Shown here piece by piece: positions 13,201-26,180 of a stretch of DNA of 64,000 nt (within the stretch, counting starts at the first letter, position 1; each line of letters starts with the position of its first letter). Below the pieces are notes generated by a model. The model saw nothing but the letters and a program-made list of their open reading frames with translations, made no database searches and was not told the DNA's origin. The position numbers and the translations under genes were made by a program. This DNA comes from Hymenolepis diminuta. Taxonomy: Eukaryota > Platyhelminthes > Cestoda > Cyclophyllidea > Hymenolepididae. The stretch lies in the NCBI GenBank assembly GCA_900708905.1, contig CAADRB010000003.1:5157969-5221968 (forward strand). Reading direction: 5' to 3'.

Positions 13201-14953
13201 NNNNNNNNNNNNNNNNNNNNNNNNNNNNNNNNNNNNNNNNNNNNNNNNNNNNNNNNNNNNNNNNNNNNNNNNNNNNNNNNNNNNNNNNNNNNNNNNNNNN
13301 NNNNNNNNNNNNNCCCCTTTAATCTGTATTGGGTTCCTATGTTGTGATCTTTGAATCATAAGTTGTTGTTAATCTGCCAAATCGGATATTAGATAATAAA
13401 TTTTCTTCGGAAATTCGTGAATTGACACAACTTTATTGCGTAAATAAGCAAAACGATATGCTATTTTATTTCTTTTTAGGTGTGTTTATTTAGGCGCTGT
13501 ATTAGTAATTTCTATTACATTAATTTGCTTAGATGGATGACGACCTCGAGGATAATCCAGAATACAGAGAAATGTAGGTTGTCTAATTTATAAAATTGCG
13601 AAAATAAATAATATTAGAAAAGAAAGTAAAAGTTTAACACTTCGTGAAGCTCTCAAAGTATCAAATTTCTACTTATTTTGCGCAGTTGTGTTTCTTTCCT
13701 ACTTTTCCATTAGCGTTCTCATGGCAAACGTTAAGGTTAGCTCCAGTATAATTTTTCTCAAAGTATTCCATTCTTGTGTCATTCTTGCGTACTCTTCTTC
13801 CATTTTAGACAGTTGGACAGGAGGCCATTAAGGATGATCGATTTCTTATGATAACTTGCACTATCGCTGCTGCCGTAAATATAATCAGTCGATTCTTCTG
13901 GGGATTAGTGTCCGATAAGTTGTCATTTAAAGTAAATGACTAATGCATATCCCTTTTATCAATAATATTTTTACATTTATGCATTTTACTATCCGGGCAA
14001 GCGGATGCACAACTGTAGCTAAGATAATGGTTTAAAGATGGAGTGGAGAGATGTGGTCCATGAGATTCCCTTCTCAGCTGGGAAGTAATTATGCTGCCGC
14101 CTTTTCAAAAGGCTCTTCGAAGTTACTCCCATTGAATCTAAAATAAGCGTTGAGAATGAAATCATAATATGCGACATTTCAATTATTTATGCCCTTGATA
14201 ATCCCCGCATCTGGGAACAGCAATCCTGTCGATTGTGATTTTAGAGAGGAGACCTAAAATACCTTTCAATACCCTTTTTAAACTAGCCAGAATACTAACT
14301 GAATAATACTAGCATACGAAAGAAATAATTTCTTTTTGAAGCTCATTTTCGGTTTTTTTGAAAAGTAAACAACTTGGTGATACATTATAGGTTCCACTGG
14401 TTATAAATGGTATCGTCTACGGGACAATATTAATTACTTTTCCATATATTGTCTGGATACCTGTCGCCAATCGAGCCTGCTATGCAATTTGGGCGATCTT
14501 ACTCTTTCACTGCCTGTCGGGAATGTCTGTTTTAATAAGCTTTGGTGCAGTTACTTCATTTGGGGCCAAAAATGTCGCCTCCATCTTTGGCACGATATTT
14601 GCAACCTCAGTAAGGCTGATAATAATGAGGATATATTAAAGTCACAATCTTTATATCCTTTGTTCGTTCTTTCCAAGGTTCCATCCTCGATTATCTGCGC
14701 TTTAATACTTTATTTTATCGATGTCAATAAATTTATTAAAGAAATATTTCTTTCTGCTGGACTTGCTTCTTACTGTGGTGAGTATTGATAAGAAAATCGC
14801 CTCTTTCAAAGATATTTTAAGTAAAATATAAATATTTACTTTTAAATATCATTTCTTTCTCAACTAGCCTCTCTCTTCGCAGTATTGCTAAAAGATAACA
14901 ACCTACCGAAATGCTTTGCACTCATTGGCTGCGAACGGAAAAACAAAGAGTAA
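7279..14953 (+). CDS. Major Facilitator transporter, oxalate:formate antiporter / monocarboxylate type
   Basis: Complete 11-exon model, 456 aa: 7277-7375 (ATG at 7279), 7450-7636, 9934-10060, 11066-11196, 11654-11795, 13533-13573, 13618-13735, 13809-13931, 14391-14609, 14678-14777, 14868-14953. All junctions are in phase and total 457 codons with the stop. Family signs: a first helix ending LGQMYTI followed by TNMTPYVISYLHER; helix 2-3 loop ISGLLGRKVN; WFPKRNGLVVGICTVGSG in helix 4-5; a long central loop; SLTLREALK before helix 7; and the second MFS loop RFFWGLVSDKLS between helices 8 and 9. These match small-carboxylate exchangers of the MFS (the OFA/MCT-like group). It is a multi-pass membrane protein, probably of the surface or an organelle. 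The substrate is not shown by the sequence. The short 13533-13573 exon lies in the variable loop and is the least certain part; the N gap sits in the intron before it. Confidence 0.85.
10153..10400 (+). repeat. Dispersed repeat family 1, fragment inside transporter intron
   Basis: Ordered blocks match 780-1000: 'ttaacagtaa', 'aaatgataa', an A/G-rich core with 'aaagtca', 'tacgattcgt', then 'gaattcttgtccataatatcca'. It lies within the intron between transporter exons 3 and 4. No coding content is seen. Confidence 0.4.
13017..13313. other. Assembly gap (297 N)
   Basis: A run of N within the intron between transporter exons ending 11795 and starting 13533. Exon phases on both sides agree without extra coding sequence, so the gap need not hide an exon, although a phase-0 exon cannot be excluded. 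Confidence 0.99.
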
Positions 14954-15289
14954 AAGACCCTGTGAAAAAACACCCAGATACTTGGATCCTTTTTTTCCTC
15001 TAGGTCTCTAACGTGTGTATTTCTTCCTCTACGGATTTAACTAGATCAATATAATATGACCAAGTAAAAACGTCTTCTCTCTGGGGTCTTTTGTTCGTAG
15101 TTCCCTATGTGTCATTTGTCAAATTTTAATAGAAAAAATATCGTTGTTAAAGATAAAGACCCAGAGAGTTGAATACCGGTTATGGATTTATAGTTGGAAA
15201 AAAGAAAATGAAGATATTTTTAGGGATCAAGTAGTATCTTTCCGTTTGGATAAAAGAACCAAAGTGGCTATGATTCGTACGGAAATATG

Positions 15290-15560
15290 GGAGCTTAGAC
15301 TAATGACTATCATCTTACAGCAGACAACCAGAGTTCTTCTACAAGGCAGAACACCAAGAGTTGATTGTAGACCAAAGTCTGCTGTACAAAAATAATTACA
15401 ACTAGAGAGGGGGAGAGATGTGAGAGAGGAAAGGTTGGAACCAAGACACAGAAAGGAGGGAGAATCGCATCTGAAGGTAAGTAACAAGTGTGTGTGCATG
15501 TGCGCGTGGATGCACTTTTAAGGAACATCAAATCAGACGAAAAACAAGTAGACTTGGTAA
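15290..15560 (+). repeat. Dispersed repeat family 2 (GA-rich core), partial copy
   Basis: It contains 'gcagaacaccaagagttga', which is shared with 52720-52745 and, reversed, with 47790-47815. A GAGA-rich core and a 'tggatgcacttttaa' block follow, corresponding to 'cagatgtacttttaaac' near 53190. It is degenerate, lacks the family's first part, and carries no coding capacity. Confidence 0.5.
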
Positions 15561-17889
15561 ACCAGTTAGAATATGACAATTGGGGTCAGAGGGACAAAAA
15601 ACATCACTTTTACAGAGCATGCAATTTGGGAATAATTTTTTTGATAACAACTAAGACATAACTCTTCAGAAACACCGGAAGCGATGGAAAATTGGTGAAG
15701 AATGGGTTAAAGTTGAAGATAAATCAGGATAATGAATTTAAAAGCTTCGGGTGAAATTAATCAATGAATTATACATTGTCATGTAGTTCAGTTGAGGTCT
15801 TTATAATGGAGGATAGAGAATCTTTAGGATTTAGAATGACTTGCCAAACTAGAAATGCGCAGATGGCTACCGTAAAAATATTAAAAATATATGATGAAGA
15901 TTTTAATTTTACTCCGATTTTGTTATTACATGCAGTAATTAAAGCATTTTAAGCATTATAGAATCAGATTTAAGTTAATCGGTCCATTCAAGTGTTTTTC
16001 GCAGAACAGAGTGTTTCATCATAATGCTAATCCTCCTATCATGATTCTGCAGTGATCTCAGTTACCGTAATTCCGAGAATTCTTAACTCTACCTGTTTAC
16101 TACGCATAGAGCTGGCTCTCTATGCCTGCTGTATTCTTACACCCTTCTTAATCGGTGAATTGACCGACCTACCTAACCACCGAATAGTCATATCTTCACT
16201 TCACTTCGTGCAGTTCACTTTTTTTCTAACTGACTTTGCTATGCACAGCTTTGCTTCTTGCGATGAAATTACAAGATTTTTTACTAAACACTTTGTGATT
16301 TAGAATAATAAGAGTGAATAGATAAATGAGCTAGTTTATATTCAATGACAACATCGATGACAGAGAGGAATCGAGGAGACATAAGGGGAGCCGGGTAGTA
16401 ATGAGTCTTAAAGGAATGTATGTAATTGGAGATTGTGACGACCTAATTGGGTCAGGTTGACTCAACAGCTGACAATATTGGGTCAAACTGATTCTATGAT
16501 TGAAGTCGGGTAAACTGACTCAGTGACTGGCATCGTTGAGCGTCCAGTCAGTTAAAGTCAGCCAGATACGATCTTAAGGACACGAGAGAGTCTCATGTCG
16601 AAAATGAAACAGAAAGGACGAGGAATAGGTCAGTTTAAAATTAAACGATGAATACTTCGTGAAGAGTTGATTTAGAATTAAAATGAATGGGCAATACTCA
16701 CGGAGACTTGATTAAAAGTTGAAATTATATCAGCTTAATGAAATAGATGCTTGTTTGTAAACTGATTTTTCCTCCTACACTCTGGATTCAGAAATGAACT
16801 TAAAGTAATTAAATTGATCCAATCAGTTGAATTAAATCAGCTAGTTGCTCAAAACTAATAGAAAATACAAAGTATTAAGGGTGCATGAATGACACCTCGC
16901 TTTGTTCAACTGTCACCAATGTGTATTCACTGGAAAACCATAAGTCGAAACACTAGTACGGCGTAATGAACTAGATCCACGAACAAAAATATGCTTCCCT
17001 TATTAATAGACTTTCCGTTGTTAGAAAAATGGCACAAATATATTGTTTATTTTACGTAGTGATACTACCACTAAAATAAAGGGATTAAATTAAATTGTAT
17101 TGTTATTGAATTACGCACAAACTGCTTGAAATATGATATTTTCGCAGTTAAGAATAGTACTGAAGAATATGGAGGCTCACAATTGGCATAAATATATTTC
17201 TGTATAAATTTTTCCGTGAGAAAAAGGAGTGCCTATAGAAATCAGCACCCGCTATCAAATTATTATGATACAGTGCAAGAAAAAGAGATATTACTTATCG
17301 GGAATTTTTGATATCCTAAAGAGAATTAGTTAAAGATTGTGTGGACAGAGGTCATCTCTGTTTCATTACTATTCCTGATTGAAGATGTCACTTTGGCATT
17401 GAGAATAGTCTAACCTAGCAACTTCGTCAGCCAGAATGTAAGTTGGCAATCAGATAACATAGACGCAGAGTGGGCTTACGAAAGACTTGAATTCTAGATA
17501 TACTCAACCACATGGGCCATTAAAAAGCAGAAGTTTGCGGACATTATAGCAGGATGGTCGCTTCCACTCACCTTCAAAGATTGTTTCTGTCTTTCCATAC
17601 TGTTATAGGCATTTATGAGATTTGAAGCCTAACTTTGTAACGGCGTTCCATCGTGTGCTTAGTATGTACCTTAGTGCCTCAATTACACTTAGTCAATACT
17701 TTGATTTCAAGGATTATCTCTCGAGTTAAAAGAATTTGTAACAACCTACGATTTCACTTTATTTCGCAAGCGATCTCTTTAGTTTTTATAACTTAATTTA
17801 CAATTCTACATTTCAATAAATCCTTAGTAAATTGAATGAGGTGTTGTATTTAGAGTAATAATTAATATCTTGCAGCTAACAACATCAAG

Positions 17890-18170
17890 CAACAGTTCCG
17901 AAAGGGAAAACATACGAAGTTGCATAAGCTACGATGAGGATTCAAGCGAGTAAGCGAGAGATAGGGAACAGAGTGGATGAGAGGGAAGGGTAGGATAACG
18001 AGCGTGAGTCTATCGTGTATGTGTAAGTGGAAATACAAGGACGGTTTATATGAGTCACTTGGGCAAGGACGCGCATGAAGTTATGATTGTAGATGTACTT
18101 TTAAACGGAACGGGGCAGTTAAAGATAAAAGAAGGATGGATAAAATCGTCTAAGAACTTGTCTAAGAATA
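17890..18170 (+). repeat. Dispersed repeat family 2, 3' half
   Basis: Matches the second half of the 52619-53276 copy: 'gcgagtaag' plus a GA-rich stretch, a 'tatgagtcacttg' block, and 'gatgtacttttaaac' followed by a G-rich tail. The divergence indicates an old insertion. A tRNA-like segment lies just downstream. Confidence 0.5.
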
Positions 18171-18194
18171 CTACGCATATTCATTTAAAACTGT

Positions 18195-18240
18195 GTCTAT
18201 GGAGTAGTGGTTAGTCTGCCGAATCGGGAGCTCTTTTTTT
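18195..18240 (+). repeat. tRNA-like box A segment, possible SINE remnant
   Basis: The sequence 'atggagtagtggttagtctg' resembles a Pol III box A (TGG..NNAGTGG pattern), followed about 15 bases on by a T-run that could act as a Pol III terminator. No clear box B or cloverleaf was found, so this is at most a tRNA-derived relic. Confidence 0.25.
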
Positions 18241-21200
18241 GTTTCCACTTAAGCGGTGGTTTTGAATAATCAGCTGTATCCGTTTATAAAAGTAAGCGGA
18301 TTACTGTGTTCTTATATATATATGTTTATTCACAAAATTCTGAAATATTTCTAATGAAGTTCTTAAATGTAATACTTAATTTGCAGTAATATTTCTGAAA
18401 ATGGCAATGAGAAACGTTGTACCAGTTTACATGATTTAAGTCGATTTGTACCAACAGATTTGCGGATCTAAAGATGAAAGGGGGGATCCTAAAGAGCTGT
18501 TTTTTCAAAGTGGTCAATTTCTAATTATCCTTACTCCTGCTATCAGACGAATTTGGTGTGATTTTTGAAATCTGGAATTACTGCAGTATTTAGAGTGTAG
18601 TTATTCGATCTTGAAAATCGAAACCTATAGCAACTACAAGATGATTTGAAATAATTGATTTTGAGGCTGAAATCTCCAAATCTTACATCTCCTGCTTTCA
18701 GTAAACACTATATTGCAAACTATGTAACCACTGAAGTGACAAGGGAAAATAATTTAACCAACATTACAACATCAGTGAATTAAAGATACCAAATCGCAGG
18801 TCAAAGAGATTGAAAAAGTGGTGTCAAGCAGAAGCATTCGAAATTGTAGGTCTGGAGGATGGAGGCACAAAATGGCGGACCCTGGAAATGGGCCAATAAG
18901 ACCCTGAAAAACGGACCATTTATTATTAATTAATTAATTAACTTCAGCAGGACTTGAGGATATAGATATAGATTCTTATGGAAAAGATTCCACTAGGATA
19001 GAATAAATGTTAATTAGTTTTAAATTAAAAGTTGACAATTTATTTCCTTAAGCATGGATGAAGCAGAGTTCTTATTTCTTGATTCTCATTCCTATTCTTA
19101 AGCCAAATTTTCTTCAATTGTTCTTGGACAATTTTTTATTTATTCTGAACAATACGGGACGAGTGTTTGATAGGTAGACATGGTTGCAAACGAGTCAATG
19201 AAATATCTTATTTAGGAATTATGAGGCCAGAAATTTCTTATACTTATTTACATTTAAGCTCATTCTGATGACTTTTGTAATTATGGAACACTATTAACAA
19301 AACCCACCAACTACCACTAGAAGCAAGTAATCGTGAAGCATAAATCCGATTAAACAAATTAAAAAAGGAATTTTTCTCTTGAAGGACTAGTTAAAAGAAA
19401 TTATGATCAATATTTGCAATCCCAATCACATTAAAACTAGAGTTATATGAAAATGCATTTTACTCCAATTTAAACATTACTATGCTAGTTTTATTCATAA
19501 CCCGATGTTAATATTTCACAACCGATGATGAAGAATATGTGAATCCCGTCTTTGATCTTGTCTTTTCTTCCCCAAATGGTGACAAGATTTAAAAATGTAT
19601 TAGAAATTCATCGCACTTTGAGAAGTGAAAATTATTTTGAATCAAACCGATTAAATTGCATCACGACATTGCAGGCCAAATAAGTATTTAAGTAAATAAT
19701 TTACATATTGGAAATAAAAATAACAAATTTCGATTATTAAAACTGAAAAATCTCCAAATTTTTAACTTGGATTTAAGTTTAATAATAAAAATTGCACTTT
19801 TTAAAGAAAAAATTTTAAAAAATACTGAAATAATTGTGCATTTTTCTCAGCAAAATTAACGCCTGTACAAAGTTTGTTCTTCTGCTTTATTAAATCAGCG
19901 TTTAACATTTGAATTATTTATTTGAGTAGTAAGCGAAATTATGATTTATTTGTGAGCTTTAAGAAAATTCTCTAAATTATTGATAAAATTTGTTGTTTCT
20001 ATATTTTTTTTCTATTTATTCTTCCCTCATTTATCAATATTTTGGATTATTAGCAACCTCATCGAGAATTTCTTTCAACTTCCATTTACTAAGCTCTGGG
20101 ATTATTTTTTGAGGTAATAATTTAGAACAACAAGTTATCGTAGTGGCCGACGTACAGGCCAACGTAGATAGAGGTCACGAGATCAACGCCCACTTTCCGT
20201 CTCCCCGGTGTTTCTCTCAGTACCTCCTAAAGTCCATTATACCCATGGTCTCACTCAATTTGCGTTCCTCTTATTTGAGAAGGCCGCTGTTTTATCTTTG
20301 TTCTTAGCATGATAAGTGCCTGTTTGGCTAGATCCTTATTGTAGCTTCACGAATAGAATAAAACATTATTTTAATGGAAACGTTTACAATAATACAAAGT
20401 TAAACATGCTAAACCAATATATGCCTTACCTAAAGGTAATTAGTCAGGTCCCTATAATCGACAAGTTCCGAAAATAAAATAAAGAAATAACAATAGATTT
20501 CTAAAATTTTTGAGTCCGCCTTATTGTAACCTATTGGGGACACCCGGAAGACTTTAGCGAGAACACGTCCGGTCTTGTTAACATACATATATTATTATTA
20601 TTATTATGTCAATTACTACAGATTAGATAGACAAATTAGGCAAATTTTAGAATAGAGGAGGTCCATCGTACTCAGGTCGCGGGTCTCAAGGAGGTAGCCC
20701 GGACTTGAGAAATCATTCACTGCAATTGGTAAATAGCCCTGGAAAGATGCTGTAATTCTCAAATATTAGCCTGGAATAACCAAAGGATGTACGATTTACG
20801 GAAAGAGGGGTCGGTGTTTTGTTTGCACTCCCGATTTCTGTTCATGGAATTTTCATTCAACTGGATCCACTCATCGAAGTTGATTTTTTTCATCTGAGTT
20901 TTTCTATTAAGTCTACTTTTCCTTTCCTCATATGGTCGAAAAAAGAATACGACTGTCACAGTGATAATATTATATCAATATGGGTAGATATTTTATTAAA
21001 CATCTCCCTTTGAGAATAGAAAATTTAATCATTAATATTTGCTATATTTTCCATGGACCTTGTATTTCCGTTAATAGCATATTTCAAGGCCATAACTGTA
21101 TATGGATAAGTGTCTTATGTTCTCTCTCCTTTTAGAAAGCTACAAAGATAGAACAAGAATACTATATCAATTTCAATCTGCTCATTTCAGATTAGAGAGA

Positions 21201-21879
21201 ACCAACTTGTTTAATTTATTAAACAAAATTTGTTCAGATTAAACATTTTAATTATTTAATTTCAATTAATTATATTTATTCCTTGATTTTAATTAGTTAA
21301 TTAGGTTAACTGCCGACAGTGTTGTTGATGTTTGAGCTGTGGCTAATGTTTCTCTGGATGGAGACATAATGTCCCGTTGTTTACCGACAATTCATTCAGA
21401 ATTTAAGAAGATAATAGAAAATTCAAAATTTATGCAATTTACAGAGCCAAAAGGAATGACCAATTTAAAATAAATGTTATAAAAAGACAAATGTTAAATT
21501 CTTCCCGTACAGAGCTGCCATGTTAACACCTCATTTCTAAGTGGTTCTGCAATTTCGATGCTGGTACTGAAAATGTTGCTCGTTTGGAGGATTTTATTTC
21601 TACTTTGAACTTTGTAGAAATTCAGGCAGAAATTCTAGGAGAAGCATATGCAAAATCTACTGACTTAAATGTTTCAAAGTTGTGCAGGTTAGAAAATGAT
21701 CACTGTAACATTTAACTGACTTGTTATTGTTCTGATCTGATAGTGCTATAGTGCTAAAGACATCGAGATGCTTAAGTAAAGTTGCGTCGCCAATTTCATC
21801 CAATAACGGCAAATAGTAATATTAATTTTTCATTAATTGTTTGAATATTGTAATATTATATTTTTTGTATTTGCATTTG

Positions 21880-22140
21880 CAGGGAGCAAGTAGTAATTGT
21901 GAGTGACTGAAATACTTTGACAGAAAGTCCTATGAAAGATAACGGAGAGAGGAGATGGAAAAATTATGCATGTTAAGCCAAGGCTTCAAAGTGTCACATT
22001 TCATTTAATTTGATTTCAACAACAACTACATAATAGGTAGTTCACGTACAGAAATTCAAATCCTATGATTCCTAGTTTGATTTATTGAGCAAATTCCTTT
22101 CCACGATGTCCACTGCTGATCGATTTTCCGTTTCAGTTCA
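21880..22140 (+). repeat. Dispersed repeat family 1, fragment
   Basis: Begins 'agggagcaagtagtaatt' and ends with blocks 'cctatgattc', 'gagcaaattccttt' and 'ccacgatgtccact', in the same order as 780-1000 and 10153-10400. It is non-coding and diverged. Confidence 0.4.
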
Positions 22141-24784
22141 CAAGCACGAATCACCATTAATGCCCATCGAACCCACAAATCCAGGTATCGCTTACTAAAA
22201 GGCCAGGTATTTGTTGCTGGCGGGAATTGTAACAGTGATTATGACATCGAATACCCACAACTTGATGAAAGTCAATGGATCCTCGTGTCGAACTTGGATT
22301 CCATTCCAGGCTGGCACATTGACCTTCTCGTATAGAATAAGAAACCTCGTTTGTATGACAAGCAATCGCTCGTCAGTACATTATTTATAATTTTTGCTTT
22401 TGTATTCCCCGCGGAATGCCAAGTTAAATAAAGTAAAACTAGTACTAAATCCCACAATTACTTTTGAATATGCTGAATTGTGAAATATCACTTGTCCTTG
22501 CACACTAATCACCTTCTAACTTCCACCATTTTAGATCTGTTGAATTACAACTATTAAACCATAAGTAAATCAAATTACACATAAGTATTTTTCAATTGTC
22601 TCGCATCTTAATTAGAGTCTCGTCTACTCTCATCTTCTCTATAAGTCCAAGGAGTGGTGAAGTTGACCTTTGTCATTTCAAATTTTGCAAGTTTAAATAA
22701 AAACCTGCCATAAAAATCACACTCACCGTTCTATCTTCGAGATGTGGTTATTGATCGAGTGTTGGTTAAGAGCGAGGCCTTAACGACTCTGTTTTCTAGC
22801 ATTTTTGGAGTGGAGTATGAAAATTATGTCCCACATACTTCTCTGCCGACTTTAACTCTCCTTCGTAGCCATTTGAGACTCTAGAGGCTTTTCTTCCCCC
22901 TTATTTCTCGCATTTTTTGTTCCAATTGATACACTTTTGTCTCCACTCAGCTGTTGAAGTTTAGACCAGGAAAGAGCTGTTATCTATTGTTAGCCATTAG
23001 GACGATAATGAGTCCTATGAGTATAAATTAGAATAACTTTTTTGAAACTTTTCGGTCTGGTAATCCTATCTGACACAATTATGAATAATTTGACTCAAAT
23101 TTTTAATAATAAAAAGGTAGAAACGAGTCGGTTTAGAGCCCTAAATGGACGTTTTAAGAATTCTGTACTTGTGAGCTTTTGAAAGACATTCAATACCTAT
23201 CGTTCTTCGTTATGTTTTACCAGTATTGTGCCTCCTAAACACCGTAAAGCAAACCTAAATATCAGTTTTAGCAGAAAATAAGGAAGTCCGCACAGAACTA
23301 TTATAAAAGTAATTCATTTAAAATAAATAACTGCTCTGGGATCATTAAGAGGAGACAGACAGGAGAACATAGAAAAACTTGTCACAGCAAGATATTTTGT
23401 TCCGGACACGTAGAACAGAATAGGGGGAAAACTACATTACATTTGAAGTAAAATATTTTCAGATTCTTAAGCAAAAAATTCAATATTGAAAGTGGCGAAA
23501 ACTCAGTACAATCTTCTAAATATGCAGGCAACTTGTAGTTACATCAAATTAAATTCTTTTATTGCATATTTAAATTAACATAAAAATATTTAGACGAATT
23601 CTAAAACTTTTTAAAACCCTACTTTAATTTCATAATAAACCATGGTCACTTTAAGATTTGATTTTTTTAAAAATTAAATACTATAATAAACGTGTCTTTA
23701 TAAATTTAATTATAGATTGTCAAGGTCGTCTTTATAAATAAGAAGGTAGAATTTGATAAAATAAAACAAACTACTATACCTCCATAAAATCTTGTTTCAG
23801 GGCACCGAGTTGTCCGAAAACTGGGAATCATTTCCAAACTTTATAGGATTAAGATGCTTCCACTTTTTCGTTCTTTATTAGAATTAATCTCAGCTCGTTT
23901 CTGCAAAATGAAATTTAATTAAATTATATTTTTTCAATTTCTTAATAAAAAATTAAAAACACATTAAATTGACAATATAATTATATTTATACTATATCAG
24001 TACGGTGGACTTAGAGATTTCAATTCAAAAGTAAATGAACGGAGACGAAAGGTAAACTGGAAGATTTCGGTCTCGTAATCAAAATTTATATATTGTTTCA
24101 GTTGTTATTAGAGTCGCTTTGTTCTTGGAGCGTCTGTCCTAGGGATTTTTGTGAGCGGCTGTTTGGAGGTTGGTTTTCAGGGACGGGTGTTGAAAATTGC
24201 AAAATTTAATTTTTAAGAGTAAAGTTTCTGCATCCACTTTTGGTGGCATTCACCTGACCACGTACACTTGAACTGAATTTTCGAACGACTAAAACGGCGG
24301 GACGATAATAGGCTATGAGATTCTAACATACTGCATCTCACAAAATATCACACAGGGTGATTTCTAATGTAGTTGCAAATATATCCAACACTTGGAAGTA
24401 TGCATAGGCAGATGAAAACGCCTTAAAATATACTTCCTTCAGTTTAATCCAAGTTTCGCTAGGATAATGTAAACATATATAAAGCTAAATAAAACATTTT
24501 CTTTAATGTTAGGACTGTCCAATAAGATCTTGCACGCGATAAAGAAAATGTAAACATTCAACCGATCATTTATCGAGTAATCAAGGGCTTGTGCGAAGAT
24601 CACTCCTCCCCTCCCCCAAACCAAACCTTAGCTAATGGGCATTCAGCATTTTTGGAGCATAGCAAGAATGCATCCTTTATTACTCAACACTGCAGTTAAC
24701 TGGGCTCTCTCCTTATCTCTCGTCTTCTTACTTCTTTAGCGTAGCTTAATCAACATTAAGTGGCTCTGAAAGTAAACTGATAAA

Positions 24785-26180
24785 CAGGATACGTGAGGTA
24801 TCTGAAGGCACTTACATTTCTGTAATTTAAACTAACTCGATAATAATTAATGTATTTTATATCAGAAGATGTCATGCCAGCTACTACTGTAACTGATGAA
24901 ATGAAAGACACGTTGTAATAGTGTTTATAAAAGCGAAACATAGGAATTTAGAAATTGTAAGATTTCTACAAGTCGCCACATCTTTCCTTTGCAGAGTTAG
25001 AAAGGAACTGCTGAATGAAAAAGTGGAGATTAATTGGCCGTCACAAGGAAACGAAAGCATGAGCACTGTCAAGCCACTGCTTACTCACTCAGAACATCTG
25101 AGTTTGCTTGAAGAGTGCGTGGCATGGCATGGCATGGCATGATGGACGAAATTCATAGGTAGTCAATGTGCGACATCTTGCCAAACATCTTCAGGAACAT
25201 CTGAGTTTGAAGGAACAACAATATATATAAGAGATGTTCATCAAGACCTTGGATACAAATCTCATACGTTCTTAGGCGAGATCGTCAGTTTTGTGAACAA
25301 AAACAACTCAAGAGGATCGTTTAATGCCTGCTAAACCCCTCTTAAAGAAATTGAAGCAGCCAGAAGAACGGGGGTCTTTGGTTTTTCTCCGACGAAATAG
25401 ACGTCAACCAGAATGAAAAGGTTAATGGAAGAAGTGGTAAGTGGATATGTGCGTGCAGACCCCACTGAAGTTTCAACCATTATGCATGTGCACGAAGTTT
25501 CCACTGACAGTGATGGCTTTCGGTGTTGTGTAGGGCAGTGAGGGAGAGACATATCATGACTCCTCAATATTTTCCACAGGGTCTTAGAGTCAACGCAGAT
25601 GCAGATGCAGATGCAGATGCCTATGTGGTAACTCTTCAAGCAATTGTTGTTAAGCCGTCCTGGATAGACAGCGTAGCCAATGGAGCAAGACTCCATGCCC
25701 TCCTCAAAGATTTGACTCCATTCCATAACACTCTCAAAATCCAGGACTGGATGGCGGAGAATTCTCATCATCTTCATCAATTCACGCCAAACTTATGGTC
25801 TCCTCCTAACTTACCAGACCTTATCCTTTGCATGATTACATGTGAGGCGGGAGGGGAGAGACGGGCTGTGTGGGGTGCGTTTGAAGAAGGAAGTTAATAA
25901 ACATCCCCATAACAAAAAAAAATCCTCCTCTCTGTTGGAAGCAATAGCCCGAGTAATGATGGACATGAATAAAGACCAATTAATCTAATGAAAGCTTTCT
26001 GTCGCTTTCGGACTCAAATTGAGTGGATGATAGAAGTCGAAGAAGGAAGTACAGAACAAAACCTGGGTTAATAGATATTATGTTGATTTATTTTGTTACA
26101 AGAAATTATAAATTTCAATCATTAACAATTTTATTTTCTGTCTTGTTTCTAAAAGTGCGTAAGGTGCCTTATATAGCCCG
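24785..26180 (+). mobile_element. Mariner element, decayed copy 1
   Basis: About 1.4 kb with imperfect terminal inverted repeats (left 'caggatacgtgaggtatct', right end complementary to 'cgggctatataaggcacctt'). Broken transposase reading frames lie between. The N-terminal helix-turn-helix region is seen at 24921-25142 (KAKHRNLEIVRFLQVA, then RVRKELLNE). Next come DLGYKS, then FFSDEIDVNQNEKVN with the first catalytic Asp, and MTPQYFPQGLRVNADA with TLQAIVVKPSWIDSVANG. QDWMAEN and PNLWSPPNLPDL follow, the latter near the third Asp. Frameshifts and stops separate these blocks and the middle QDSAP-type motif is corrupted, so no active transposase is encoded. A GATGCA expansion (25598-25620) inserts Ala-Asp repeats. 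The first 1.06 kb of its interior is identical to copy 2 while the 3' part differs clearly. Confidence 0.85.

Larger units (their letters stand above)
14954..24784. other. Long gene-poor region with repeat fragments
   Basis: Almost 10 kb without a supportable gene. The open frames are short and lack recognisable domains. It holds fragments of repeat family 2 (about 15290-15560 and 17890-18170), a tRNA-like box-A stretch near 18195, family 1 near 21880, and a short ATT run near 20591. A slightly GC-richer stretch at 20140-20710 may be an old unidentified element. Confidence 0.5.

Noticed and set aside
12910..13359. Open frames spanning the N gap
   Set aside because: They exist only because N triplets are read as open; the surrounding sequence has no coding features.
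25331..25780. Minus-strand 149-codon frame, repeated at 55970-56419
   Set aside because: It is the antisense shadow of the mariner transposase; the plus strand carries the recognisable motifs.
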